Shown in pieces: positions 8,912 to 18,182 of a stretch of 64,000 nucleotides of DNA. The notes under the pieces are model-generated. The model had not been told where the DNA came from and searched no databases. It worked only from the letters and a program-made list of their open reading frames with translations. Source of the stretch: JAEUKQ01 sp044227605 (GTDB lineage Bacteria > Pseudomonadota > Alphaproteobacteria > JAEUKQ01); NCBI GenBank assembly GCA_044227605.1, contig JBGAWJ010000001.1, positions 1 to 64,000 on the forward strand, in the 5' to 3' direction. The translations under genes and the position numbers were made by a program. The number at the start of each line of letters is the position of its first letter. The first letter of the stretch is position 1.

Positions 8912-10021
8912 CTAGAAGCCGATCGTCATACCAAATTGGAAGGTATATGACTTATAGTTATCATTTCCAGCAATCTTTGCCTTATAAACATCATGGGTAA
9001 CCGCGCCATCTAAAGTCACGCCAGTCCCTAAAGCATAGGAAGTGGTGATCATATAAACGTCATGGGTATCCTTCTTGGAGACGCCGTCCAAATCATACCA
9101 ACCGCGCAGCCAAGTAAAGCCGAACGTGAACGCGTCCATTTTCCATGTACCTGTTAAACCAAAGGTTTTGCTGTCCAAAGTATGGGTATCACCCAAGTTA
9201 AAGCCTTGTTGATAGCCCATGCCCAAGCTTAAATTACCGAAGGTAACCGCCCCACCAAACTGGTAGTAGCTGGCTTTCCCGCTGCCTGTGTTGGTTTCCG
9301 GATCAAATGCTTTTTCCCAACCGGCATAGGCGCTAACACCAAAGCTGCCGATGGTCACATCATAGGTGGCCCCTAATGACCATTCTCTCGAATCACCAGC
9401 ATTGTTAGCATTAAGACCGCCTGCTGAACCATCCGGGAAGTTACTGCCCTGATCTTCCGTATCATCAATCATGTAAGAGGTGGCCACACGGAACCCGCCG
9501 AACGATGGCGAGAAATAGGCAATCTTGGTTCCCTTATCGTTAATGCTATTGCAAACGTCTGTTGAGTCGCTATTAACTAATTGGTTACCATCTCTCCCCA
9601 AATTGCTGAAATTCATGGTACCGGCAACGGGGAAGGCATTGGAAGCTGTGCTTAACCCACCGCACAATAACCCAGCAGCGCTGCCAAAGTTACCAATACG
9701 GACTTCGCCCAAACCGCTCTTTAAATAAGCATAGGTGGCATCGATCTGGTCGCTATGTGTTTGGCCTTCCAACTCAAATTTAACGCCAGCTGTGATCCCG
9801 ATATCCATCGTGAATTCGCCGCTGAAATGAACTTCGGTATTTTGCTTTAAATTGGCGTTGCGACGGCCATCACCTTCGCTATATTTACTATCAGCGGTAA
9901 AACCGAGGGCCGCATGATAAAAACCAGAAATACCCAATTTTAACGGCTCACCTGCATTAGCAGCCGAGAAGGAAGCCACACTCATCAGCAATGTGCTACC
10001 CAAAAGAATTTTTTTCATCAT
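8912..10021 (-). CDS. Outer-membrane porin (Gram-negative general porin family)
   Basis: The 369-residue precursor has a clean Sec signal peptide (MMKKILLGSTLLM..., cleavage after ANA near residue 23). The mature chain alternates polar and hydrophobic residues as in a beta-barrel and ends in the C-terminal Phe of BAM substrates (FGMTIGF). LKLGISGFYHAALGF at the start and KIAYFSPSFGGFRVATSY in the middle resemble trimeric porins of Rhodospirillales. Two cysteines, in LLCGG and DVCNS, could form a loop disulfide. The strong terminator and long upstream region fit an abundant, independently regulated transcript. Pore selectivity cannot be told. Confidence 0.88.
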   Translation of the reverse strand: MMKKILLGSTLLMSVASFSAANAGEPLKLGISGFYHAALGFTADSKYSEGDGRRNANLKQNTEVHFSGEFTMDIGITAGVKFELEGQTHSDQIDATYAYLKSGLGEVRIGNFGSAAGLLCGGLSTASNAFPVAGTMNFSNLGRDGNQLVNSDSTDVCNSINDKGTKIAYFSPSFGGFRVATSYMIDDTEDQGSNFPDGSAGGLNANNAGDSREWSLGATYDVTIGSFGVSAYAGWEKAFDPETNTGSGKASYYQFGGAVTFGNLSLGMGYQQGFNLGDTHTLDSKTFGLTGTWKMDAFTFGFTWLRGWYDLDGVSKKDTHDVYMITTSYALGTGVTLDGAVTHDVYKAKIAGNDNYKSYTFQFGMTIGF

Positions 10022-10648
10022 CTTTGGTTTCCCAAGTTAAGAGTTAATTGATTTTAAAAATTTTACCTGAAAAAGTTTTCCCCGGAAGAAAAACGGTATC
10101 CCTGCAAAATTTCCAACAAAAACACAAAGATATATAAATTCTGAAGCCCAGGATGTCGTCTTATTTGTTATATTCCTATTTGCTGATACCAAGCATTTTA
10201 GAATAAAACGTTAGATATTTCGTGCAAACCCCTGAACAATAAGAAAAGATTGTATCTTTAATGCTTCACAATTTGCTATCCTATCCAGGTAATTGGCAGG
10301 GTCAAGCGTATTTTATGCTGAATCCCACCCGATTATAAGATTTTCTCCCTGCTGTTGCAGTTGTGCAACATTGGCGGATCAATATCTAGTGATTTAGTGA
10401 TTATCAGGGGAAAAAGCTTCCTATTTTTTTCATCATGGCCCGCTAACCAACTGATGATTATTTCATGACAGCCTGGTTACGGGTGTGGCCTTAAGGTTTT
10501 TTCCTGCCCCTGCCGCCATGATCTTGATAAGGTGCCACCGAACCTTATGACACTTATATGGGGCCACCTGGCCAATAAAGGGCGGCAACGCCTAAATTAT
10601 ACCGGAAAGCTGACCCAATCGGCCGGTTTATTTTGTAAAGGGGTTGAT

Positions 10649-10684
10649 ATGTTTCGTAAAAAAATGCTACCACTTCCTATATAA
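10649..10684 (+). CDS. Possible 11-codon leader peptide ORF (speculative)
   Basis: The sequence TAAAGGGGTTGAT precedes an ATG that encodes MFRKKMLPLPI and stops at 10682-10684. The Shine-Dalgarno sequence is good, but the ORF is tiny and overlaps a TATAAT (10680-10685), which may instead be a promoter element. There is no similarity evidence. Confidence 0.15.
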   Translation: MFRKKMLPLPI

Positions 10685-10700
10685 TTGTGTATTGTTGCCC

Positions 10701-10706
10701 TATAAT
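10701..10706 (+). promoter_or_regulatory. Candidate -10 box for the DUF3576 lipoprotein gene
   Basis: A perfect TATAAT lies 24 bases before the ATG at 10730, with CAGGAG as ribosome-binding site at 10719-10724. The -35 region is poor (TATATA at 17 bases), so this is a weak prediction. Confidence 0.35.
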
Positions 10707-10729
10707 ATGATTATTTTCAGGAGTATCCG

Positions 10730-11314
10730 ATGTTGACCACCCCTTCTGTCCCGAAAAAGCTTGGCTTAAACACCTCTTTTTCATACCGTGTCTGCACGAA
10801 ACTTTTGCTGATTTCTTTCGCCGGTTTTATCCTGGCCAATTGTTCTGCTGGGGATCCCAATGATCCTGGTATCCAAGGGGCGACGGGGGCTGAGCAGCGG
10901 CGCATCCGCAACGGCGGCAATCAAACGGTTTGGGGCGATGGCGGCTTGAACTTATTTGGCAAAAACGATAAGGGGCCGGTCGTGGTTGAAGGGGTTGGGG
11001 TCAACAGTTTCCTGTGGCGCGCCTCCCTGGATGCTATTTCCTTTATGCCGCTGGTTTCTGCTGATCCCTTTGGCGGTGTTATTATTACCGATTGGTATAG
11101 CAGCCCCGAGATCCCCAATGAGCGGTTTAAGGTGAATGTGCGGATTTTAACCCGTGATCTGCGGGCAGATGGGATTAGCATTTCCTTATTCCGCCAAACC
11201 CGGACAAATGCTAATGCCGCATGGGCAGATGCCGTTACCAGCAAAAAGGCTATCCGCGATTTAGAAGATGCGGTTTTGGCACGCGCCCGCGAATTACGAA
11301 TCGGCGCCCGTTAA
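10730..11314 (+). CDS. DUF3576 domain-containing lipoprotein
   Basis: This 194-residue exported protein has an N-terminal stretch LLLISFAGFILANC that looks like a lipoprotein signal with Cys38 as the lipidated residue. Asn at -1 is unusual for a lipobox, so lipidation is likely rather than certain. The rest matches DUF3576: a GGNQTVWGDGGLNLFG segment, VGVNSFLWRASLDAISFMPL, then DPFGGVIITDWY and a basic C-terminus with LEDAVLARARELR. DUF3576 proteins sit in front of leuS in many Alphaproteobacteria, as here, and have no established function; an envelope role beside lptE is plausible. Confidence 0.87.
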   Translation: MLTTPSVPKKLGLNTSFSYRVCTKLLLISFAGFILANCSAGDPNDPGIQGATGAEQRRIRNGGNQTVWGDGGLNLFGKNDKGPVVVEGVGVNSFLWRASLDAISFMPLVSADPFGGVIITDWYSSPEIPNERFKVNVRILTRDLRADGISISLFRQTRTNANAAWADAVTSKKAIRDLEDAVLARARELRIGAR

Positions 11315-11382
11315 TTACGTTGCCCGAAAAAGGGTCAGGGTTTTGATTAATCCCCCCCCTTATATTTAAGGCACGGCTTGAA

Positions 11383-11388
11383 TATAAT
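11383..11388 (+). promoter_or_regulatory. Candidate -10 box upstream of leuS
   Basis: A TATAAT in GAATATAATGC lies 113 bases before the leuS ATG, with no good -35 hexamer. Transcription from here would start near 11395 and include the 31-codon ORF at 11414. Confidence 0.28.
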
Positions 11389-11413
11389 GCTAGGGGCAAG
11401 GATATAGGGAACT

Positions 11414-11509
11414 ATGAAAGGGTTGGGTGAATTGGCCTTTTGGACCAGAGGGATTCATAGCGATAGAATGGTTTTATTTGAGAGCGATGGGGCAAATGTC
11501 TCGATATAA
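11414..11509 (+). CDS. Possible 31-codon upstream ORF overlapping the leuS start
   Basis: An ATG behind AGGGA opens a 31-codon frame ([13 protein letters not shown]..., Leu at positions 4, 7 and 21) that ends in TAA at 11507-11509. That is 14 bases past the leuS ATG in another frame. It could couple translation to leuS or be a chance ORF; the Shine-Dalgarno spacing of 3 bases is short. Confidence 0.25.
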   Translation: MKGLGELAFWTRGIHSDRMVLFESDGANVSI

Positions 11510-14030
11510 TTTCAAGGAAGTTGAACATAAATGGCAAAAACGATGGGAAAGTAAGCGAACTTACCATTGCAACCCAGATGCTTCCCAACCAAAATATTAT
11601 GTTCTTGGCATGTTCCCATACCCTTCCGGGCGGATCCATATGGGCCATGTCCGCAATTATATGATTACCGATGTCATTGCCCGTTATAAAAGGGCCTGTG
11701 GCTATAATGTGTTACATCCCATGGGATGGGACGCTTTTGGCTTGCCCGCGGAAAATGCCGCGATCCAACATAATATTCACCCAGCCCGTTGGACTTATGA
11801 AAATATTGCCTTAATGCAGGAGCAATTGAAATCGCTGGGATTTTCTTTCGATTGGTCCCGGGAATTAGTCACTTGCCATCCTGACTATTACCGGCATGAG
11901 CAAAAAATGTTTTTGGATTTGTGGGAAAAAGGGCTGGTTTACCGGAAACAATCGGTTGTTAATTGGGATCCCACCGATCAGACGGTTTTAGCGAATGAGC
12001 AGGTGATTGATGGCCGCGGATGGCGTTCCGGGGCGTTAGTTGAAAAACGGTATTTGTGGCAATGGTTCTTTAAAATCACCCATTATACCCAAGAACTTTT
12101 GGAAGGCCTGGATACCTTAGCCGAATGGCCGGAAAAAGTGCGCACGATGCAGCAAAACTGGATCGGTTTATCGCATGGGGCGCTGGTGCAGTTTGCCCTG
12201 TGGCGGCGGCTGGACGTGATTGATGTCTTTACCACTCGCCCCGATACTTTATTTGGCGCTGCCTTTTGTGCCATCTCCGCGAATCACCCCTTAGCGCTTG
12301 AGTTGGCTAAAAGCAACCGTAAGATTGCCGCCTTTTTGGAAGAATGTGCAAAATCTGCGGTGAATGAAGCAACGTTAGAAAAAATGCCTAAAAAAGGTAT
12401 TGATACAGGTTTAAAGGCTATTCATCCCTTGGATCCCCGCATTGAATTACCGGTTTTCATTGCCAATTTTGTCTATATGGATTACGGCACCGGTGCCATT
12501 TTTGGCTGTCCGGCACATGACCAGCGGGATTTGGAATTTGCCAGGCAATATCAATTACCGGTAAAACCCGTTGTTATCCCTGCCTCACATCAAGCGAACA
12601 ATTTTCAAATTCAAGATATTGCTTATACAGAAGATGGCATTTTGCAGCATTCTGATTTCCTAAATGGATTGACAGTGGCAGATGCCCAAAAAAAAGTGAT
12701 TGAAAGACTAACCCAAATTGGCAAGGGGAAAGCCCTTGATGCTTTCCGGCTGCGTGATTGGGGGGTATCGCGTCAACGGTATTGGGGCTGCCCTATCCCG
12801 GTTATCCATTGCCCTGATTGCGGTGCAGTGCCGATGGCTTTGGAAGATTTGCCTTTAGTGTTGCCGGAAGATGTCAGTTTTGATCAGCCTGGCAACCCGC
12901 TTGATCATCATCCCACTTGGAAATATGTGGATTGCCCGCGTTGCGGGAAGTCCGCGCAACGGGAAACCGATACCTTAGATACTTTTGTGGAGTCTTCCTG
13001 GTATTTTGCTCGTTTTTGTTCCCCCCAATCCTCCGCTTCTTTTCAAGCCGCCGACGCCCGTTACTGGTTGCCGGTCGACCAATATGTGGGTGGCGTTGAA
13101 CATGCGGTCTTGCATTTATTATATGCGCGTTTTTTTACTCGGGCGTTGCGTGATTGCGGTTACTTAACGCTAGATGAGCCCTTCAAAGGTTTATTTACCC
13201 AAGGGATGGTTGTTCACGAAACCTACCGCCATCAACAGGGCCATTGGCTTTTCCCGGGTGAGGTAGAAAAAAAGCCAGGGGGCGAATATATATGCTCAGC
13301 AGATCAAACACCGGTTACGGTGGGCCGGTCTGAAAAAATGAGCAAATCCAAAAAGAATGTGATCGACCCGACCCAAATCGTCGAGATGTATGGGGCAGAT
13401 ACGGCCCGTTGGTTTGTGTTATCCGATAGCCCTCCTGACCGTGATTTTGAATGGACAAATGCGGGTGCTGAAGGGGCTTGGCGTTTTATCCAGAAAATAT
13501 GGCGGTTACTATCTTTAGTACCTAACCCATCCCCATCAGCTGAACCCATTTCATTATTCCGCCGGACAATCCATAAAACCATTGCTGGCGTCACCGCTGA
13601 TATTGAGGCTTTCCGCTTTAACCGGGCCATCGCGCGCTTGTATGAATTGGTAAATGCCTTCAGTGACAATATCACTAAAAGCGATTTGCAAGAAGGGTTA
13701 GAGACATTGGCACAACTGATCCAACCTTTTATGCCCCATTTAGCTGAAGAACTGTGGCAGCAATTAGGCCACCGCCAATCCATCATGCAGCAACCCTGGC
13801 CAAAAGCTGACGCGACCCTTATCCAAGAAGAAACCCACGTGATTGCCATCCAGATCAATGGAAAAATGCGCGATACTGTCACGGTGCGCAAAGACATAGC
13901 AGAACAAGGATTGAAGGAAAAAGCCCTTCTGCAACCCGCCATACAAAAATTTCTTGCCAATCGGCCGGTTAGAAAAATAATTGTTGTGCCGAATCGCTTA
14001 ATTAATCTCATGGTTGATGACAACAAATGA
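11496..14030 (+). CDS. leuS: Leucyl-tRNA synthetase
   Basis: LeuS charges tRNA-Leu in the cytoplasm. The class I signature HMGH is at residues 48-51 ([13 protein letters not shown]) and KMSKS at 614-618. The CP1 editing domain lies between them, with [10 protein letters not shown] and [15 protein letters not shown], so mischarged tRNA should be hydrolysed. I start at ATG 11496 ([14 protein letters not shown], 844 residues), where homologues begin and where GGGG lies four bases upstream. The open frame runs further back to a GTG at 11427. It heads leuS-lptE-holA, with a 4-base overlap into lptE. Confidence 0.96.
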   Translation: MSRYNFKEVEHKWQKRWESKRTYHCNPDASQPKYYVLGMFPYPSGRIHMGHVRNYMITDVIARYKRACGYNVLHPMGWDAFGLPAENAAIQHNIHPARWTYENIALMQEQLKSLGFSFDWSRELVTCHPDYYRHEQKMFLDLWEKGLVYRKQSVVNWDPTDQTVLANEQVIDGRGWRSGALVEKRYLWQWFFKITHYTQELLEGLDTLAEWPEKVRTMQQNWIGLSHGALVQFALWRRLDVIDVFTTRPDTLFGAAFCAISANHPLALELAKSNRKIAAFLEECAKSAVNEATLEKMPKKGIDTGLKAIHPLDPRIELPVFIANFVYMDYGTGAIFGCPAHDQRDLEFARQYQLPVKPVVIPASHQANNFQIQDIAYTEDGILQHSDFLNGLTVADAQKKVIERLTQIGKGKALDAFRLRDWGVSRQRYWGCPIPVIHCPDCGAVPMALEDLPLVLPEDVSFDQPGNPLDHHPTWKYVDCPRCGKSAQRETDTLDTFVESSWYFARFCSPQSSASFQAADARYWLPVDQYVGGVEHAVLHLLYARFFTRALRDCGYLTLDEPFKGLFTQGMVVHETYRHQQGHWLFPGEVEKKPGGEYICSADQTPVTVGRSEKMSKSKKNVIDPTQIVEMYGADTARWFVLSDSPPDRDFEWTNAGAEGAWRFIQKIWRLLSLVPNPSPSAEPISLFRRTIHKTIAGVTADIEAFRFNRAIARLYELVNAFSDNITKSDLQEGLETLAQLIQPFMPHLAEELWQQLGHRQSIMQQPWPKADATLIQEETHVIAIQINGKMRDTVTVRKDIAEQGLKEKALLQPAIQKFLANRPVRKIIVVPNRLINLMVDDNK

Positions 14031-14545
14031 AGATAGCACGCCCACCGCTGTCACGATTAATCTGTTTCTTGGTTATATCTTTTTTACTTTCTTCCTGCGG
14101 TTTCCGCCCGCTTTATGCCCCTGCCTTAAGCACCGGCAATACGGGCCTTTCCCTATATAATATTGTGGCTATCAAAGGGCTAAAGGATCGCTTGGGACAA
14201 GCGGTTTATACGGAATTATCCCATCAGTTATTATTGGTACCAGCCCCCTCCGACAACCGGTATATTTTATCCATTATATTAAATGAGGCCGAATCAGACC
14301 TGGCCTTGGATAGGCAAGGTCTGATTATTCGTAAGACATACAAGATAACGGCCACTTATCAATTGCAGCTGCAGGGCAGCGATCCTATTCTGCTCAAGGG
14401 GGTGGCCCAGTCAGACACTAATTTCAATTATGTCCTTTCCGGTTATGCAGCTTATATTGCTAAGGAAGAGGCCCAGTTACGCTTAGCGAAAGCACTTGCC
14501 TATCAGATCCATCAACGCCTCAGCATTTTCCTAACTGCCTCCTAA
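14027..14545 (+). CDS. lptE: LPS-assembly lipoprotein LptE
   Basis: LptE plugs the LptD barrel that inserts lipopolysaccharide into the outer leaflet. The 172-residue precursor has a hydrophobic signal ending in the lipobox LSSC (Cys24), followed by GFRPLYAP, the typical LptE start. The body matches the LptE/RlpB fold in length and the DRYILSI...[10 protein letters not shown] pattern. Its ATG overlaps the leuS stop (ATGA) and holA follows after three bases, so leuS-lptE-holA is one transcript. Its presence implies an LPS-type outer membrane. Confidence 0.85.
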   Translation: MKIARPPLSRLICFLVISFLLSSCGFRPLYAPALSTGNTGLSLYNIVAIKGLKDRLGQAVYTELSHQLLLVPAPSDNRYILSIILNEAESDLALDRQGLIIRKTYKITATYQLQLQGSDPILLKGVAQSDTNFNYVLSGYAAYIAKEEAQLRLAKALAYQIHQRLSIFLTAS

Positions 14546-14548
14546 TAT

Positions 14549-15601
14549 ATGAAGATTTCGCCGCAAAAATTTGAAAGCCTGTTATCATCCCCCACATCAC
14601 CTTCCCCTTTTTTTGGTTTTGGAGCGATCCTTATTTTCGGCCCAGATCACAGCTCGGTCAGGGACTATAGTGAACGTTGTATCAAAAAACTGCTGGGCAC
14701 CCCTCCCGATCCTTTTCGCTTCAATAGTTTCTTTTGGAATAACGTGCAGGAAACGGGTTTATTAATTGCCGATTGTTTACATGAGTTCCCTTTATCCGGT
14801 GGCCAACGGGTCGTGCAGGTGCGGCAAGTTACGGACAGTTTTTTAGCACCCTTAAAAGACATTTTAACCCGTGGCACCCCTGAAAGCTTCCTGTTATTGG
14901 AAGGGGATGATTTGCCTGCCAAATCTACCCTGCGCAAATTTATGGAAATGCACAGACAAACCGGGTTATTAGCGTGTTATCCCTTAGATGAAAAAGAACA
15001 AGCGTATTTCATTGAACGCACCCTGACCGCCCATGCCCTGAAAACCGATAGGGACGGGTTGCTGCTATTGCAGCGTTATTTACCGGCCCACAAACTGGCC
15101 ATTGAAAATGAAATTGCCAAATTAGCCCTCTATCTTAGCCCTCATCTTACCCCATCTTCCGTTAACCTACTGACGGTTGATATCATTTCATTATGTTTGG
15201 GGGATCAAGGTGAGATATCGCTTCATGATTTGGTTTATAGTTTTGCGGGGCAGAACCTAGATAGTTTTTCAACCCATTACACCCGATGTTTGGCGGAAGG
15301 GGAAACGCCGATTTCGATCATTCGGGCCGTTTTACGGCATCTGCAGCAATTTTGGCGCGCCCGGTTGATTATGGACGGGCAACAGCTTCCCCTTGATCAG
15401 GCGGTCATACAATTAAAACCCCCTATATTCTATAAATACCAGGCCGCTTTTTGCCGTCAACTTTCTTTATGGCCATTTGAGCGCTTAATGGCTGCTTTTC
15501 TAGAATTAACTAATTTGGAAATTCGCTGTAAGCAGCCCCATGCACCCGCCTCAGAAATAACTTTCCACCAATTGCTACAAATCATGCAAATAAATAGTTA
15601 A
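14549..15601 (+). CDS. holA: DNA polymerase III subunit delta
   Basis: The delta subunit of the clamp loader opens the beta sliding clamp. The 350-residue length, weak AAA+-like N-terminus (FGFGAILIFGPDHSSVRDY) and helical C-terminal collar domain (about 210-345, with SIIRAVLRHLQQFW) fit HolA. Residues about 100-150 with LLLEGDDLPAKSTLRKF match the family core. Position directly after lptE is the conserved alphaproteobacterial arrangement. It is the last gene before a 0.8-kb gap. Confidence 0.88.
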   Translation: MKISPQKFESLLSSPTSPSPFFGFGAILIFGPDHSSVRDYSERCIKKLLGTPPDPFRFNSFFWNNVQETGLLIADCLHEFPLSGGQRVVQVRQVTDSFLAPLKDILTRGTPESFLLLEGDDLPAKSTLRKFMEMHRQTGLLACYPLDEKEQAYFIERTLTAHALKTDRDGLLLLQRYLPAHKLAIENEIAKLALYLSPHLTPSSVNLLTVDIISLCLGDQGEISLHDLVYSFAGQNLDSFSTHYTRCLAEGETPISIIRAVLRHLQQFWRARLIMDGQQLPLDQAVIQLKPPIFYKYQAAFCRQLSLWPFERLMAAFLELTNLEIRCKQPHAPASEITFHQLLQIMQINS

Positions 15602-15644
15602 ATGCCTCCCCTTAGTTTTTGATGCAGCGGGAATGATAAATGAT

Positions 15645-15660
15645 CGTTTCACGTGAAACA
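15645..15660. other. parS: parS centromere site 1
   Basis: The sequence CGTTTCACGTGAAACA contains the 14-bp palindrome GTTTCACGTGAAAC (15646-15659), one base from the bacterial parS consensus. It lies about 740 bases beyond the 3' end of parB in noncoding DNA. ParB should nucleate and spread from here. Confidence 0.93.
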
Positions 15661-16197
15661 AAGAACGTTATAGAAGAATGAAGCCGCCATTATTTCACCT
15701 TCACGTTACAAAACAGCGCCCGGATAAATATTGGCACTGATATAAATTAGGAAAGGGGCTGGCGATAGGGGATTAAAGCGTTGTAAATTAAGGGATGGGA
15801 TCCAGTTAAAATTGCTGGGCCAGCAATTTTTACAATGTTTGTCGCTCACGTAACAACCAGGACAACTGCCTGCTTGATGGGGGTCAACGATCATACGGCC
15901 CCTATCTTTTCTATCGTAAATTGTGCCAATTAATTGTTGAAAAAATGATCGGTGCGGAACTATGGGAAAGGGAGGTATGAATAAGCGGTTATTTTGGCGC
16001 TGTATGTAAGGGAAACTTTGGTTCTGATGGGTTTAAGCGGTCTTAGGCTTGCTCACACGGGACGCAAAGCCGATGATGCCAAAAGCCCCTTATCCCGGTT
16101 ATCCGCAGCTAAATAAGGCCTGACCGCATCGTCTATAGGACGGGTATCACTCTTACAACGTTCTGAATATTTCTAACTTCAATTACTTCCTTATCAA

Positions 16198-16386
16198 TCA
16201 TAGTGTATAGTTCTTCGCCGACAAATCCCCCAAAAGAGCTTCAACCTCTTTCTTGAGAAAGGCATCTTCCCCTTCAATCACAGCACCGTTGCCAACCCAT
16301 TGAGTATTTTATAAACTACCCTCATATCCCCCAATCTGGCCCCTCATTAAAATTTCCCACATGCTATCTTGGTATCCAAATGCCAT
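16198..16386 (-). pseudogene. Small gene directly behind parB, interrupted by one in-frame stop
   Basis: Eleven bases after the parB stop an ATG (16384-16386) follows AAGGA. The frame reads MAFGYQDSMWEILMRGQIGG... for 25 codons to a TAA at 16309-16311. It then continues in the same frame for 36 more sense codons (NTQWVGNGAVIEGED..., then a charged helix KKEVEALLGDL) to TGA at 16198-16200. It is either a real 25-residue peptide or a 61-codon gene with a nonsense mutation. I do not recognise the family. Confidence 0.4.
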
Positions 16387-16397
16387 CGCCGTTCCTT

Positions 16398-17279
16398 TTA
16401 GGCAGGTGGCAGACTGCTTTTTTGTGCCTGCAGGCGATGGAGGATGGCTTCTAATTCCTGCAAGGTTTTATACCGTAAGGTGAGCATGCCGCCATTACCC
16501 TGCAACGTGATGCGGGCTTTTGCACCCAGCAATGTTGACAAATCTTTCTCCAGCGAAATAATTTCTGCTTGACGGTTTTGCCAACGATTAGCCGCAATGT
16601 TTTTTAAAGCTTTATGGTTTTTGCGGCTTAATTCCTCTGTCTCTCGCACGCTTAAATCTTCCGCAATCACCTGTCTTGCTAAACGCACGGGATCTTTGGC
16701 ATTAAGTAGCGCGCGGGCGTGCCCCGCGGATAAATCGCCGCGCGTCAGTAATTCTTTAATTTCCGCGGGTAAATCCAGCAATCGCATCAGGTTGGCAATG
16801 TGGCTGCGGCTTTTCCCAACCATTTCCGCAATTTCTTCCTGTTTTTTGCCGAATTCATGGAGCAGCCGGTGATAGGCTTCCGCTTCTTCCAATGGCAGTA
16901 AATCCTGGCGTTGCAAATTTTCAACCAGGGCAATTTGTAGGACTTCCTGGTCATTCATTTCCTTGATAACAACCGGTACTTCTTTTAAGGCGGCAATTTT
17001 TGCTGCCCGCCACCGGCGCTCACCCGCAATAATTTCATACTGTCCCGCAAGATTGGGATGTTTCCTGACCAATAAAGGTTGCAAAATCCCATCCTGCCGG
17101 ATGGATCCAGCCAATTCATTCAATTGTTCCGGCAGGAATGTCCGCCTTGGCTGTAAGGTACTAGGCTGCAGGGCATCATGGGCCAGTAGCAGGAATGAAG
17201 GGGATGATGTTTCTTCGCCTTCCACCATATTGCCAAATAAAGCCGCTAACCCGCGCCCTAAATTTCGTTTTTCAACCAT
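16398..17279 (-). CDS. parB: Chromosome-partitioning protein ParB
   Basis: ParB is the CTP-dependent clamp that loads on parS and organises origin segregation with ParA. The 293-residue protein starts with the ParA-contacting LGRGLAALFG motif. It has the CTP-binding GERRWRAAK motif (about residues 85-93) and the helix-turn-helix KKQEEIAEMVGKSRSHIANLMRLL (about 140-165), then a C-terminal dimerisation segment. The gene follows parA after an 18-base gap and is flanked on both sides by parS sites. GGGG lies upstream of its ATG. Confidence 0.96.
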   Translation of the reverse strand: MVEKRNLGRGLAALFGNMVEGEETSSPSFLLLAHDALQPSTLQPRRTFLPEQLNELAGSIRQDGILQPLLVRKHPNLAGQYEIIAGERRWRAAKIAALKEVPVVIKEMNDQEVLQIALVENLQRQDLLPLEEAEAYHRLLHEFGKKQEEIAEMVGKSRSHIANLMRLLDLPAEIKELLTRGDLSAGHARALLNAKDPVRLARQVIAEDLSVRETEELSRKNHKALKNIAANRWQNRQAEIISLEKDLSTLLGAKARITLQGNGGMLTLRYKTLQELEAILHRLQAQKSSLPPA

Positions 17280-17297
17280 GATTTTATACCCCAGAAA

Positions 17298-18080
17298 TTA
17301 AATAACAAGTTTTTCACGGCGCACCATTTCCGCCGCTAATTGGATGTAAGATTGGGCCCCAACGCTTTGATGATCATATAATAATACCGGTTTTCCGTGG
17401 GAAGGGGCTTCCGATATTTTCACGTTACGCGGGATAACCGTTTCATATACCTTATCCCCGAAATATTGGCGCGCATCCCCCGCCACTTGATTACATAAAT
17501 TATTGCGCCGATCATACATGGTCAAGACAATGCCTTGGATCTCAAGCCCCGCATTCAATCCCGCCCGCACCCGTTCAATGGTTTTAATCAGCAAGCTAAG
17601 ACCCTCCAGGGCATAAAATTCGCATTGTAAAGGCACCAAAACTTGCGCGGCGGCGACAAACGCGTTTAGGGTTAATAAATTTAAAGAAGGCGGGCAATCA
17701 ATGAAAATAATATCAAAAAGCTTCTTGTCTATTTTTTCCAAAGCCATTTGTAACTTATGTTCACGTTTTGGCATTTCCACCAATTCAATTTCCGCCCCCG
17801 CTAATTTGATCGAGGCTGGAATGATAAAAAGGTCAGGAACCTGGGTGGCTTGGATCAGCGGGGTTGGGTCCTTATCCGCAATCAGCATGTCATAAGTGGA
17901 CAATTGGCGTTTAGTTTGATCAATCGCCAAACCGGTGCTGGCATTTCCCTGGGGATCTAAATCAACCACCAAAATCTTTAAGCCATACGCGGCTAAGGCG
18001 GTTGCCAGATTCACAGCAGTAGTGGTTTTACCAACCCCCCCTTTTTGATTAGCAATCGCAATAATTCTTGGTTTATTCAT
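17298..18080 (-). CDS. parA: Chromosome-partitioning ATPase ParA
   Basis: ParA is a Walker-type ATPase that makes the nucleoid gradient along which ParB-parS complexes move. The deviant Walker A box KGGVGKTTT comes at residues 11-19 when the ATG at 18080 is used (MNKPRIIAIANQ...). Later come LVVDLDPQGNAS and FIDCPPSLNLLTLNA. I prefer ATG 18080 (260 residues): AAAGGCAG lies upstream and it matches family length, whereas the open frame also reaches an ATG at 18119 without a ribosome site. parA-parB form one unit downstream of rsmG. Confidence 0.95.
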   Translation of the reverse strand: MNKPRIIAIANQKGGVGKTTTAVNLATALAAYGLKILVVDLDPQGNASTGLAIDQTKRQLSTYDMLIADKDPTPLIQATQVPDLFIIPASIKLAGAEIELVEMPKREHKLQMALEKIDKKLFDIIFIDCPPSLNLLTLNAFVAAAQVLVPLQCEFYALEGLSLLIKTIERVRAGLNAGLEIQGIVLTMYDRRNNLCNQVAGDARQYFGDKVYETVIPRNVKISEAPSHGKPVLLYDHQSVGAQSYIQLAAEMVRREKLVI

Positions 18081-18182
18081 CAGACTGCCTTTACATTCTA
18101 GGGATATTTTGCCAACCATGGCAATGGCTGGCTTACTTTACTTGCTTTGCCTATTTTAGAATTTTTTGCCTCGGTTTTGATG

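Larger units (their letters stand above)
10022..10729. other. 708-base intergenic region between porin and DUF3576 gene
   Basis: No convincing gene is present. It must hold the porin promoter (minus strand) and that of the DUF3576 gene (plus strand). Visible structure: an imperfect hairpin with a 10-bp stem and one bulge (CCCG-C-TAACCA at 10439-10449, TGGTTACGGG at 10474-10483). A small repeat ATAAGGT/ACCTTAT lies at 10527-10548. An 11-codon ORF at 10649-10684 sits behind a strong-looking AAGGGG. These could be leader or small-RNA elements; none is identified. Confidence 0.6.
15602..16397. other. 796-base gap between holA and parB with a parS site and gene debris
   Basis: Besides the parS palindrome at 15645-15660, no intact gene can be supported. 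On the minus strand a 62-codon frame (15706-15894) has two CxxC pairs but no Shine-Dalgarno sequence. Further on, a small frame right behind parB (16198-16386) is broken by one stop. The stretch 16060-16135 also keeps an open frame ending SSALRPV. The picture is of decayed coding sequence near the partition locus. Confidence 0.6.

Noticed and set aside
13304..14026. 240-codon minus-strand frame opposite leuS
   Set aside because: Antisense to a canonical leuS; no ribosome site and no recognisable motifs.
15706..15894. 62-codon minus-strand frame with two CxxC pairs in the holA-parB gap
   Set aside because: No Shine-Dalgarno sequence, composition unlike neighbouring genes, no family recognised.
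16059..16071. GGGACGCAAAGCC, matching the 3' core of the c-di-GMP-I (GEMM) riboswitch
   Set aside because: The required 5' half (GGCAAACC with the GAAA-capped helix) is not upstream, and no gene lies downstream on that strand; the bases also fit an open frame on the other strand. Treated as coincidence; an Infernal search against the c-di-GMP-I model would decide.
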